A stretch of DNA of 64,000 nt from Sphaerisporangium rufum (GTDB taxonomy: Bacteria; Actinomycetota; Actinomycetes; Streptosporangiales; Streptosporangiaceae), in NCBI RefSeq assembly GCF_016863395.1, contig NZ_BOOU01000014.1, forward strand, positions 62,001 through 126,000, read 5' to 3'. The stretch's first letter is position 1, and each line of letters opens with the position of its first letter. Shown piece after piece: positions 49,001-56,074 of the stretch. Made by a program: the position numbers and the translations under genes. The notes below the pieces were generated by a model. That model did not search any database and was not told the origin of the DNA. It saw only the letters and a program-made list of their open reading frames with translations.

Positions 49001-49396
49001 GCGGTCGCGCCGATGGTGCGCCGCCAGCACCGCCCACCCCTCGCGCTGCCACAAGGCGGCCACCTGACCGGCCAGGCGTGTCTTCCCCTGCCCGCCCGGT
49101 CCGTGGATCAGCTGGACCGCCAGCGCGGCGTCCGCGTCCCGCCACTCCCGCAGCCTCGCGAGCAGCGCGTCACGACCGGTGAAGCCGATCAACGCGTTCG
49201 CCGCCCGCAGCAGTTCACTGGGCTGCGCCCGCGCCCCGCCCATCGCCGGCGGCGCCGGTGGCGATGGCCAGCGCGCCCACCGGTAGGGCTCTGTCCCGCC
49301 GTAGATGATCAGGTCACCGGCCGCCTGGACGATACTGGCCAACCCGGTGGCCCGCGCCCGCTGGGTCACCTTGCCGGGCCTCGACGCCGGACTCAC
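46010..49396 (-). CDS. STAND-type NTPase with TPR-like repeats
   Basis: A 1128-residue signalling NTPase. Residues about 8-30 hold QRARATGLASIVQAAGDLII, a motif seen before NTPase modules in actinobacteria. The NTPase (about 70-330) has Walker A GPGGQGKTRL and a Walker B-like VLVVVDYAE. A helical linker leads to ten 46-residue TPR-like repeats with the frame LAxSxxxHAxxLxxxGRxxEAxxLSxEALxLxRELVxxxRDAYLP, then a partial eleventh. Such STAND-TPR proteins act as ligand-triggered switches, in regulation or antiphage defence; no effector domain is fused. ATG 49396 overlaps the stop of the upstream small membrane protein gene, so the two form a pair. Confidence 0.88.
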   Translation of the reverse strand: MSPASRPGKVTQRARATGLASIVQAAGDLIIYGGTEPYRWARWPSPPAPPAMGGARAQPSELLRAANALIGFTGRDALLARLREWRDADAALAVQLIHGPGGQGKTRLAGQVAALWQREGWAVLAAHHRRDRSVPAEFEVPDLAGAAGVLVVVDYAERWDTADLLTLLADARARAGLPVRVLLLARPAGTWWQSLSGRIQRDLRLAPTREELAPLEQDQGVTRAGLFIAARDRFAELLQVPGAGGVAPPPALARQEDYRLVLAVHMAALAAVLAHERGQPSPTDPVRVSELLLARERDHWEAMAAPNREKPLATTPDAMAQVVYTAILTGRLGHPDGKAALARADIDSTLSTGQLLKDHAVCYPPGPADLAQQSSGDRGRGGVTVLEPLYPDRLGEDFLALSTPGHSYDFPTDPWAEQAPARLLAPPDGQHAPSGDGDAVWVRHGLTTLIEASRRWPHLATTQLAPLLTAHPQLALHAGGAGLAALVKLETIGTALLETIEAALPKHRHIDLDIGIAALTERLAEHGLATSDGPAQQARIQEHLALRLHYAGLHIRALAESQQATRLWWDLLGVRQGAYLPALASSLSNQAIYLSNLGRRDEAIIISAEALYQRRQLVTFDKEAYLPHLANSANNHANRLAEVGRRTEAVTLSSEALDLYRELVTRCRDAYLPDLANSMNTHAKLLTEVGRGTEAVTLSSEAVDLYRELVTGNRDAYLPDLATSLHNHAISLVQIGRGAEAAELSQQALDLYRELVTLNNDAYLPNLANSITNHSNLLATLGRRAEAAGLSRQALDLYLRLAALDNHAYLPGLANAATTHARRLAEVGRGAASAALSEQALGLWRELVKRHRDTYLPHLAISANHHALLLAAAGRVAEAIPLSQEALNLRRELATRNRDAYLPNLAESAHDHARQLAWAGRVAEAIPLSQEALNLRRELATRNRDAYLPDLAKSASHHAALLNGAGRPAEAMPLSHEAVDLCRELVTRNRDAYLPDLADSATIHSKLLAALGRRVDSIILSQEAVGLWRELVTDNRDGYLAGYARGFACFGSVLVEGARFREAITPLTEALITIQSLPEHDRVYLALIVQELRRAYAGDAGGVAEEFRAITGRDVPAWMKQSPDAGET
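46271..47650 (-). repeat. Ten 138-bp coding repeats (TPR-like)
   Basis: The DNA of the STAND gene repeats every 138 bp, with recurrent plus-strand strings such as GGCAGGTAGGCGTC. Some neighbouring units are almost identical (for example 46560-46620 and 46690-46750), so recent unit duplication or gene conversion is likely. Confidence 0.85.
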
Positions 49397-49821
49397 CGCT
49401 GATCGATGTCGCGACCGGCCTGGTCCACCTGGCCGCCATCGCCGGCCGTGGCCCGCTGCCGTACATCGCGGTGCGCCGCATCGGCTGCGGTGCCGCTTTC
49501 GGCCCCGGCGCCGCCGTCTGCGGCCAGCCCCGGACGTGCTGCTGCTCTTTCGTTGACGTCACGGCCGGCCTGCCGAACCCGGCCACGCCCGGTGGCCGTG
49601 GCCCGCTGCCGTACCCCTCCACCGGAAGCCGGGCCGGTGACCAGCGCGTACACCGCCACGCCCAGCCCGACCAGCCCGACGAACAGCCCGCCGACGCTGG
49701 CCAGCTTGTCAGCCTCATCCAGTCCCACCCGGGCCAGGTATACGCCCAGCCCTGCCAAGGCCACCACCGCGACCCCAGCTCCACCCCATAACAGCATCCC
49801 TCCGCGCATACCCGACATCAT
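49393..49821 (-). CDS. Small two-helix membrane protein with repeated Q-rich motif
   Basis: A 142-residue protein with two membrane helices (MLLWGGAGVAVVALAGLGVYLA and LASVGGLFVGLVGLGVAVYALVTG) and a cytoplasmic tail. The tail repeats a motif twice: VRQRATATGRGRVRQAGRDV and VRQRATAGDGGQVDQAGRDI. The N terminus of the adjacent STAND NTPase has the same motif (QRARATGLASIVQAAGDLI), so it is probably a shared interaction element. Its stop overlaps the STAND start. The ribosome binding site is weak; ATG 49821, 49818 or 49809 are all possible. Confidence 0.65.
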   Translation of the reverse strand: MMSGMRGGMLLWGGAGVAVVALAGLGVYLARVGLDEADKLASVGGLFVGLVGLGVAVYALVTGPASGGGVRQRATATGRGRVRQAGRDVNERAAARPGLAADGGAGAESGTAADAAHRDVRQRATAGDGGQVDQAGRDIDQR

Positions 49822-49902
49822 CGATCATCCGAAAGATCACATGGCGTGATCGCACGATAACGGCGTCCCACCCGACCGGCCGCCAGGTATGACTGCATTG
49901 GA

Positions 49903-51321
49903 TCAATGCGGAGACGACAGAGCTTCGCGAGGTCGGATAGCGGCATATTCTGCCCGGAACTCACGGGCGGCGACAGTCCGGAACCTTCGCATTTCGTGGA
50001 CTGTCTGGTCGAGTCGCTCCCAGCCCAGGGGTGCGGCCATCGCCTCCGTTGCGGCAAGCGAGGAGCGTGCCGATGTGACGCCACCGGTGACGTCGCCCAG
50101 CCTGAGCCGGGCGATGGCCATCTCGGCTTTCAGGACGCATAGTTTCTTTATCTCGGGTTCGGGACCGAGGTTCGTGACGATCGCGTCCAGCGCGGCGGCG
50201 GCCTTCTCCTCGTGGTGCACTCGGGTGTAGACCGCGAGTGCCATTGAGGCGAACCGTGCGGCATCGAGGAAGAAGGTCCAAGGTCGAGAAGTGATGTCCG
50301 CCGCAGGGTAGAGGTCCTCGGCTTCGCCGATGGCGGCGATCGCCGTCTTCCGGTCTCCGATGAAGGCCGACTCCTCGGCCAGGCGCGCCAGCAGGTATAC
50401 GCGCGTCGCAGGCGCGGAATCTCCGACCTGTTCGATCGCAGCTGCCGCGAGCCGCGGTGCGTGGACGCGTTTCCGACCCAGCGTGTAAGTGCGATATCCC
50501 GCCCATATCGCCGTGATCGCTGGATCGCGACCGTGCTTGGCGGCGACGTTGACCAGACGTGACATCGAGGCCACCTGCCTGGTCTTCCCCATCTCCCAGG
50601 CAAACCAGCCGGCGAGCACCGCGCTCTCGCCGGCCGTGACGGCAAGGCGTTGCCTCAGGACGTCCCGAGAGCTGCTTTCCAGGAGTGCGCTGATGTCACC
50701 GAGATGAGACATGAGTGCGGGGTACAGAACGGCTGCAGGGAGATGTCCTTCCAGCCGGTGGAACCCTCTCGTCCGGTCTTCGAGGTGACCGACCGTCACG
50801 CCGTCCGGCCGATGATCTCCAGCGAGGGCACGGATGAGCCGTTCCGACGGATCGAGCGCGGCACTCGCCGTGACGGTCGCGGCGAGTTGCAGCAGGCCGC
50901 GTCGCTCCATTCGCTGGTCCAATCTTCCCACCGTCCAGGCGAGAGTGAGACAGTCCAACGTTTCGCCGTTGGCTGCCATCCCGTCGGCGAGAGGACCGGG
51001 CGACGAGCTTTCAGGACAGCGCCCGGTACCGCCGATGCCGATGTCCCCGGACTTGTCATCATTTCCTGCGAGTATATCCTTGCCGAACAGCTTCGTCTCG
51101 TCCACCTGGAACACTCGGCTGTAGAGGATAGGATAAGGGTCTTTTGGATGGTGTTTTCCGGCCTCCCAGTCTTTGATGTTTCGGGTCAGCGAATCGCGTT
51201 CGGGTAGACGGACATGCTCGTCGGCCGCGTCGGCCAGTCGCTTGGCCATCTCGCGTTGCGTCCATAGCCTCTCGTGCCGCTCGGCACGCAAGCGTGCCGC
51301 CCAGGCGGGGACATCATTCAT
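49903..51321 (-). CDS. XRE-family HTH regulator with TPR-like C-terminal domain
   Basis: A 472-residue protein. The N-terminal region (about 5-75) is an XRE-type helix-turn-helix (WAARLRAERHERLWTQREMAKRLAD ... DSLTRNIKDWEAGKHHPKDPY). The rest is an alpha-helical, TPR-like sensor domain as in many actinobacterial regulators of this type. ATG 51321 follows AAGGAG. It is divergent from the HATPase gene, 174 bp away, a pairing common in actinobacteria. It is less GC-rich than the biosynthetic genes and probably belongs to the imported block. Confidence 0.85.
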   Translation of the reverse strand: MNDVPAWAARLRAERHERLWTQREMAKRLADAADEHVRLPERDSLTRNIKDWEAGKHHPKDPYPILYSRVFQVDETKLFGKDILAGNDDKSGDIGIGGTGRCPESSSPGPLADGMAANGETLDCLTLAWTVGRLDQRMERRGLLQLAATVTASAALDPSERLIRALAGDHRPDGVTVGHLEDRTRGFHRLEGHLPAAVLYPALMSHLGDISALLESSSRDVLRQRLAVTAGESAVLAGWFAWEMGKTRQVASMSRLVNVAAKHGRDPAITAIWAGYRTYTLGRKRVHAPRLAAAAIEQVGDSAPATRVYLLARLAEESAFIGDRKTAIAAIGEAEDLYPAADITSRPWTFFLDAARFASMALAVYTRVHHEEKAAAALDAIVTNLGPEPEIKKLCVLKAEMAIARLRLGDVTGGVTSARSSLAATEAMAAPLGWERLDQTVHEMRRFRTVAAREFRAEYAAIRPREALSSPH

Positions 51322-51495
51322 CCGCGTGCTCCTTGGGGGTGTCCCGGCTCTACCTGCCCCCTCAGTTTCCCTGGGTCCCACTGTCGGCGCAGGTATTCGG
51401 CGCGATGTGATGACGGCGAGGTAAGAAAGGCGGAACCCGGAGGGCGCTGTGCACGCCGTGCGGATTCCTGGACCGCACGCGGGAGGTGCGATTCT

Positions 51496-52176
51496 TTGGC
51501 AGAGGATGAGGCGGGGCCATCCGTCCGGCAAAGTGGGACAGAAGCGTCACTGCTGGGGGTTATTAATCTCATAGGGGCGATGGAGTCACCTTTCCGGGCG
51601 CGTGAATGGATCAAGGAAAGGCTCGGTGCGGATCATCCGGCGGTTGAGGATGTGACGTTGCTGGTATCGGAGGTCGTTACGAACGCGGCGGTTCACTCCG
51701 ATTCGCAGAACGGGGGCAGGGTGACCGTGGCGCTGGCCGACTGCTTCGACCGCATCCACGTGGATGTGGTGGACGAAGGGGGAGCGTCGGTTCCGGAGGT
51801 TCGCGGGGACGTGTTCGCCGAGGGCGGGCGCGGTCTGCTGTTGGTCGACGTCATCTCGGACACCTGGGGCATATACGAGGGCGAGGCAGGGCGAACGGTG
51901 TGGTTCGAGGTCGCGTACCGGCGGGGTGGCCAGACGGATCACCAGCGAGGGGCGGGCCCGCTGCGAGACGATGATTCCAAAGGTGTCGATATGACGCCCA
52001 GCGAACCAGCGGGCCGCTCCACGCCCAGGAGCGGCGCTTACTCCACCTGGGCCGACGTCCGGGCCAGGGGGCGCGCTCTTGATCCGCGGCCGGCGGAAGA
52101 GCAGACCCATGGCCGGGAGATGGCACGCCGGCGCCGCGAGTCCTTCCAGCCGGAGAATCGCGGCGCGGGGCCATGA
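51496..52176 (+). CDS. HATPase (RsbW/SpoIIAB-like) protein
   Basis: A 226-residue protein with an anti-sigma-type ATPase domain: N box VSEVVTNAAVHS, G1-like VDVVDEGG and G2-like EGGRGLLLVDVISDTWG. The C-terminal 80 residues are polar and variable. Such ATP-binding proteins act as anti-sigma factors or partners of XRE regulators; the divergent XRE gene fits. TTG 51496 is chosen as GGGAGG (51481-51486) lies 9 bp upstream; a GTG start is not available nearby. The end is 17 bp from the convergent NmrA gene. Confidence 0.75.
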   Translation: MAEDEAGPSVRQSGTEASLLGVINLIGAMESPFRAREWIKERLGADHPAVEDVTLLVSEVVTNAAVHSDSQNGGRVTVALADCFDRIHVDVVDEGGASVPEVRGDVFAEGGRGLLLVDVISDTWGIYEGEAGRTVWFEVAYRRGGQTDHQRGAGPLRDDDSKGVDMTPSEPAGRSTPRSGAYSTWADVRARGRALDPRPAEEQTHGREMARRRRESFQPENRGAGP

Positions 52177-52193
52177 GTCGCTCCAGCGGCTCG

Positions 52194-53051
52194 CTACCCG
52201 ATGAGCTCCGCCAGGATCGAACGGACCGACGTGGCCGGGCGCTGGAGGAGGTTCTCGAGGTCTGGGCCGGTGGTGGCGAATTCCCCGCGCCGTGCCGCGC
52301 GGAACATGCCGAGCAGCATGTTCGCCTGCTCCGCGGGCACCCCGTTGCCGATCATCGCGGCCGTCCACGCCGCGTCGTCGGCGACGACGCGGCGGATGGT
52401 GCGGCCGGTGAGTTCGGTGAGGATGCCGGCGATGTCCGCCAGGTCGAGCGCGTCCGGCGCGGTGAGCGGCGGGGTCGGGCCATCGAACCTGCCCTGATCC
52501 GCGAGGATGATCGCCGCCGCTTCGGCGAGGTCGCGGTGCGCGGTCCAGGAGATGGGCCCGTCGGCCGGTGCGACGAGTTCGCCGGTCTGGAGGGCCCGGC
52601 CGAGTAGATGCGGGATGGTGCCGGCGTAGAACCCGTTCCGCAGCGCCGTGAACGGTGTGCCCGCCTTCGCCAGGTAGCGCTCGGTGGCGGCATGGTCGGG
52701 CATCGGCGCGAAGAGCGAATGCTCGGCGGCGCCCTGGTGGCTCGTGTAGAGGACGCGCCGGGCTCCGGCGTCGTGGGCGGCGTCGATCGCCGCGACGTGC
52801 TGGGCGACCGCCTCCTCGCCCGCCTGGCTCGTCGAGACGATGAGCACCTGCGTCGCGCCCTCGAACGCATCGGTGAGCAAGCCGGGGTCGGTGAAGTCGC
52901 CGCGGCGTACGCGGACCCCGCGCGCGGCCAGGTCGCCGGCCCGGCCGGGGTCGCGGACGCTGACGCCGATCCGGTCCGCCGGGACCTGGTCGAGCAACCG
53001 GGCGACGATCTGGGAGCCGAGCTGCCCGGTGGCGCCGGTAACGATGATCAT
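52194..53051 (-). CDS. NmrA/SDR-type NAD(P)H-binding protein
   Basis: A 285-residue atypical short-chain dehydrogenase of the NmrA/quinone oxidoreductase 2 type. MIIVTGATGQLGSQIVARLL is the Rossmann motif (GxxGxxG), and VLYTSHQGA and FTALRNGFYAG match QorB-like proteins. It probably reduces quinones or acts as a redox sensor. It is divergent from a TetR regulator across an 89-bp operator region, so that regulator likely represses it. ATG 53051 follows AGAGGCAAGTA. Confidence 0.88.
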   Translation of the reverse strand: MIIVTGATGQLGSQIVARLLDQVPADRIGVSVRDPGRAGDLAARGVRVRRGDFTDPGLLTDAFEGATQVLIVSTSQAGEEAVAQHVAAIDAAHDAGARRVLYTSHQGAAEHSLFAPMPDHAATERYLAKAGTPFTALRNGFYAGTIPHLLGRALQTGELVAPADGPISWTAHRDLAEAAAIILADQGRFDGPTPPLTAPDALDLADIAGILTELTGRTIRRVVADDAAWTAAMIGNGVPAEQANMLLGMFRAARRGEFATTGPDLENLLQRPATSVRSILAELIG

Positions 53052-53064
53052 TACTTGCCTCTTT

Positions 53065-53120
53065 CTTGCTAACGTTGATATCGCTGTCATGCTAACATCG
53101 TTAATAACGAGGTTAGCAAG
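53065..53120. promoter_or_regulatory. Nested palindromic operator for the TetR regulator
   Basis: Between the divergent NmrA and TetR genes are CTTGCTAAC (53065-53073), GCTAAC (53091-53096), the palindrome TCGTTA-A-TAACGA (53098-53110) and GTTAGCAAG (53112-53120). The outer arms match exactly as inverted repeats. This is the AT-rich, symmetric layout expected of a TetR operator controlling both genes. Confidence 0.75.
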
Positions 53121-53140
53121 CACGTGTTATCGTTGGAAGC

Positions 53141-53851
53141 GTGGCAGAGGTGCGAGGTGATGGCGCCGACCGGCGCAAGACGCGAGCGAACATCGTGGAG
53201 TGCGCGGCGCGGCTCCTGAGCGAACAGGGGGCGAGCGCGGTCACCACCCGTGCGGTGGCGCAGGCGGCCGGCGTGCAGGCGCCGACCATCTACCGGTTCT
53301 TCGAGGACAAGGACGCGCTGCTCGACGCGGTCGCCGAACACGTCTTCGCCGCCTATGTCGCCGGGAAGACCCTCGCCGAGGCCGGCGGCGACCCGATCGC
53401 GGATCTTCGGGCGGGATGGGACGCCCATATCGGCTTCGGCCTCGCCAACCCGGCGCTGTTCGGCCTCCTTGTCGACCCTGGTCGTGCGGCTCGTTCACCG
53501 GCGTCGGCTGCCGGCCTGGAGATTCTGCGCGCCCGGGTGCGCCGCGTCGCGGCGATCGGCCGGCTTCGGGTCCCGGAGAGGCGGGCCGTCGAGCTCATCC
53601 ACGCCGCCGGGACCGGCGCCGTGCTCGCCTTGCTCGCCACCCCGCCGCGACATCGGGATCTCGACCTGGCGGATGCGATGTACCAGGCGGTGACGCGATC
53701 GATCCTCACCGACACGCCCCCGCTTCCCATGGACGACCCGGCCGCGGCCGCCATCGCGTTCCGCGCCGTCGCGCCAGAGCTGCCGACGCTCACCGACACC
53801 GAGCGTGCCCTGCTGTCGGAGTGGCTGGACCGAGCCGGCGCCGCTGGATGA
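53141..53851 (+). CDS. TetR-family transcriptional regulator
   Basis: A 236-residue TetR regulator. The N-terminal HTH reads [49 protein letters not shown], with the usual [11 protein letters not shown]...IYRFF core. The C-terminal ligand domain is typical in size. GTG 53141 is the first in-frame start after the operator. It most likely represses itself and the NmrA-type reductase gene. It could answer to a quinone or drug; no direct link to the enediyne genes is visible. Confidence 0.9.
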   Translation: MAEVRGDGADRRKTRANIVECAARLLSEQGASAVTTRAVAQAAGVQAPTIYRFFEDKDALLDAVAEHVFAAYVAGKTLAEAGGDPIADLRAGWDAHIGFGLANPALFGLLVDPGRAARSPASAAGLEILRARVRRVAAIGRLRVPERRAVELIHAAGTGAVLALLATPPRHRDLDLADAMYQAVTRSILTDTPPLPMDDPAAAAIAFRAVAPELPTLTDTERALLSEWLDRAGAAG

Positions 53852-53992
53852 CGGCGTCCGGTTTCGTACGGCGACGCGTTACCTGCCGGGTGAGGGTTCG
53901 GTCGCCGACGATCGTCACAGCCGGCCCCGGCAACCGCGCCGGACCGTGCCGGGGTCCTCGCCGCCAGGTGCCGCCCCCTTCGGGCGCTGAGA

Positions 53993-54454
53993 CTACGCCT
54001 CCAGGTAGGCGGCGAGATTGGCCAGCGAGGATGCGAGGCCGGCGGCGTGGTCCTCGGCGGAGATGCCGGCCGGGACATCGTCGGCCCGGAACCTGACCTC
54101 CGCCCCGTGATCGGTGGCGACGACCTCCCACGTCATGGTCATCGTGCCGGCGTAGGAGGGATCGTCGGAGACGAAGTCCACCGCCTGCACGACCCGCACC
54201 CCGGGGACGAGTTCGACGAACCGTGCTTCGACGATGTCGGAGTCCGCCGTCGCCTTGCCCGGAGCCGCTGAAGCGTCCGCGTAGGTCAGGATCAATCGGT
54301 ATGAGCCACCGGACCAAGGCTCGAACCGCTCGAATCTGCCGCTCATTCCGTCAGGCGGCAGCCATACGGTAAGCGCGTCCGGATCGACGAGGGCATCGTA
54401 GACCCGATCGGGCGGAGCGGCGATCACTCGGGTCGCCATGTCTGTTCGTGACAT
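53993..54454 (-). CDS. SRPBCC (AHSA1/START-like) protein
   Basis: A 153-residue protein of the AHSA1/SRPBCC fold: RVIAAPPDRVYDALVDPDALTVWLPPDGMSG at the N terminus, TMTWEVVATDHGAEVRF in the middle and the long C-terminal helix SAEDHAAGLASSLANLAAYLEA. Family members bind hydrophobic ligands. The calicheamicin self-sacrifice protein CalC has this fold, so a resistance role is conceivable here, but AHSA1 proteins are common and its neighbours look like housekeeping genes. It is convergent with the TetR gene. Confidence 0.85.
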   Translation of the reverse strand: MSRTDMATRVIAAPPDRVYDALVDPDALTVWLPPDGMSGRFERFEPWSGGSYRLILTYADASAAPGKATADSDIVEARFVELVPGVRVVQAVDFVSDDPSYAGTMTMTWEVVATDHGAEVRFRADDVPAGISAEDHAAGLASSLANLAAYLEA

Positions 54455-54576
54455 TGCCGCACACTACTGCCAAACCGTAATCGGCTGCCCGTGCCCGTTC
54501 ACTGGCACTCGCCCTGCGAAAACGGGTGCCCAACGGCTGCGGGGCGCCGGGCGTTTCCCCAGCGCGAGGGGAGTGG

Positions 54577-56010
54577 TCAGGTGTAGAGGTCGTTGAGGGT
54601 GATCAGGCGGACGTCGCGGCCGGGGGCGGCGGCGAGTTCGGGGGTGAAGCCGGCGCCCGAGTAGCAGGTGAGCACCGTGTCGCCGGTGTCGTACCCCTTG
54701 GCGGTGAGCAGGTCGCGCGCTCGCCGGAGCCGGGTCACCTGCTCGAGCCCCATGCTTCGGTCCCACTTGACCTCGCCCAGCGAGAGGACCTTTCGTGGAC
54801 GGCCGTGGTCCACGGGTGCCAGGACGGCGACGTCGATCTCGATCTGGGTGCGGTTGGCGGGGTCGGGTACGACGCCGCTTCCCACCTCACCCGCCGCGGG
54901 GTCGGCGTGAAGGGCGTATTCACGGCAGAGCATCTCGACGTGCGGGCCGACGACCTGCGACAGGAAGCGCGCCCTGCTGCCCCGCCACACGGTCGCCGCG
55001 TCGCCGCGCTCCAGCCGCGCCCACTCCCGGGCCATGATCGCGTGGTAGAAGGTGATGAGCGGTTCGGCCACCCGGTAGTGGCTCCGGTTCGGCCGGAAGA
55101 GATCGTGCTCCTTGACCAGGAGGTGGCTGTCCACAAGGACGTGGAGCGGGTGGGCGATCTCGTTGGACTTGCGTCCCACATAGCCGGCTATCGCTCCGGC
55201 GGACGTGTTGCCGTCGGCGACGGCGGCCAGGACGGAGTGGTAGAGGGACGGGTCGCGGATCTCCGTCTCCTCGGCCAGCAGGTAGCGGGCCTCGCGGAAC
55301 AACGGAACCTCGGCGTTCAGTACCGACCGGATCACCCAGTCGTCGAAGTTCGCCGGCCCGGCGGGCGCGTCGCCCCGGACGAACTCCTTGCGGTAGGCCG
55401 GTGTGCCGCCCACGACCGCGTGCACCTGGACCGCCAGTCGCGGGTCGGTAATGCCCCAGAACCGGGCGGCCTCGCGGTAGCCGAAGGGCCTGATGATCAT
55501 TTCTAGGCCCGCCCGCCCGCGCAGCGGAGCGGTACCCGACAACAATCCCCCCATCACCGACATCGCCGAGCCGCACAGCAGCAGGCGGGCGGTGCTGGCG
55601 GCACCGGAACCGCCGGGGCCCAGCTCCCGCTGGATGATCGAGGGAAGCTCGGGGGACGCCTTGACGAGGTAGGGGAACTCGTCCAGCACGACGGGCACCG
55701 CCCGATCTTGGACGACGCTGAAGAGGTAGGGGATGGCGTCGATCCAGTCACGGAAGGCGGGGACCGGGGCGCCGGTGAACCTGATCAGCTCATCGGTGAA
55801 CAGGCGCAGCGCGACCGCCTCCGTCACCTCCAGGGCCGGAAAGTAGATACCGCCCATGCTGCTCGCCAGGGCCTGCAGCAGATAGCTTTTCCCTTGCCGG
55901 CGGCGGCCGCTGACCACGCCTAGCCGCGCCTGCCGGCCGGTGTCCGACGCGAACGAGACCAGGCTCGCCCACTCACGCTCCCGGTCGAACACATGCTCAG
56001 GCTTCCGCAT
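54577..56010 (-). CDS. AAA/ATPase with DUF234 domain
   Basis: A 477-residue ATPase of the archaeal-type ATPase plus DUF234 group. Walker A is GVVSGRRRQGKSYLLQ (residues about 31-46), Walker B PVVLDEFPYL, and the C-terminal third has the DUF234 nuclease-like core (VLAPVDHGRPRKVLSLGEVKWDRSMGLEQVTRL, with the E-x-K element). These are scattered, probably mobile genes of unknown function, perhaps in nucleic acid conflict. Its promoter region holds several GAAGTAC palindromes. It closes the lower-GC block on the right. Confidence 0.85.
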   Translation of the reverse strand: MRKPEHVFDREREWASLVSFASDTGRQARLGVVSGRRRQGKSYLLQALASSMGGIYFPALEVTEAVALRLFTDELIRFTGAPVPAFRDWIDAIPYLFSVVQDRAVPVVLDEFPYLVKASPELPSIIQRELGPGGSGAASTARLLLCGSAMSVMGGLLSGTAPLRGRAGLEMIIRPFGYREAARFWGITDPRLAVQVHAVVGGTPAYRKEFVRGDAPAGPANFDDWVIRSVLNAEVPLFREARYLLAEETEIRDPSLYHSVLAAVADGNTSAGAIAGYVGRKSNEIAHPLHVLVDSHLLVKEHDLFRPNRSHYRVAEPLITFYHAIMAREWARLERGDAATVWRGSRARFLSQVVGPHVEMLCREYALHADPAAGEVGSGVVPDPANRTQIEIDVAVLAPVDHGRPRKVLSLGEVKWDRSMGLEQVTRLRRARDLLTAKGYDTGDTVLTCYSGAGFTPELAAAPGRDVRLITLNDLYT

Positions 56011-56024
56011 GTATCGAAGTGTAC

Positions 56025-56057
56025 TTTGTCGAAGTACGTTTGACTCAACCGTACTTC
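56025..56057. promoter_or_regulatory. Overlapping inverted repeats upstream of the ATPase gene
   Basis: GAAGTACG (56031-56038) and CGTACTTC (56050-56057) form an exact 8-bp inverted repeat, and AAGTGTACTT lies at its left. This AT-rich cluster directly upstream of the ATPase start codon is a likely autoregulatory operator. Confidence 0.6.
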
Positions 56058-56074
56058 ACCATGCTGGAGAGCGG

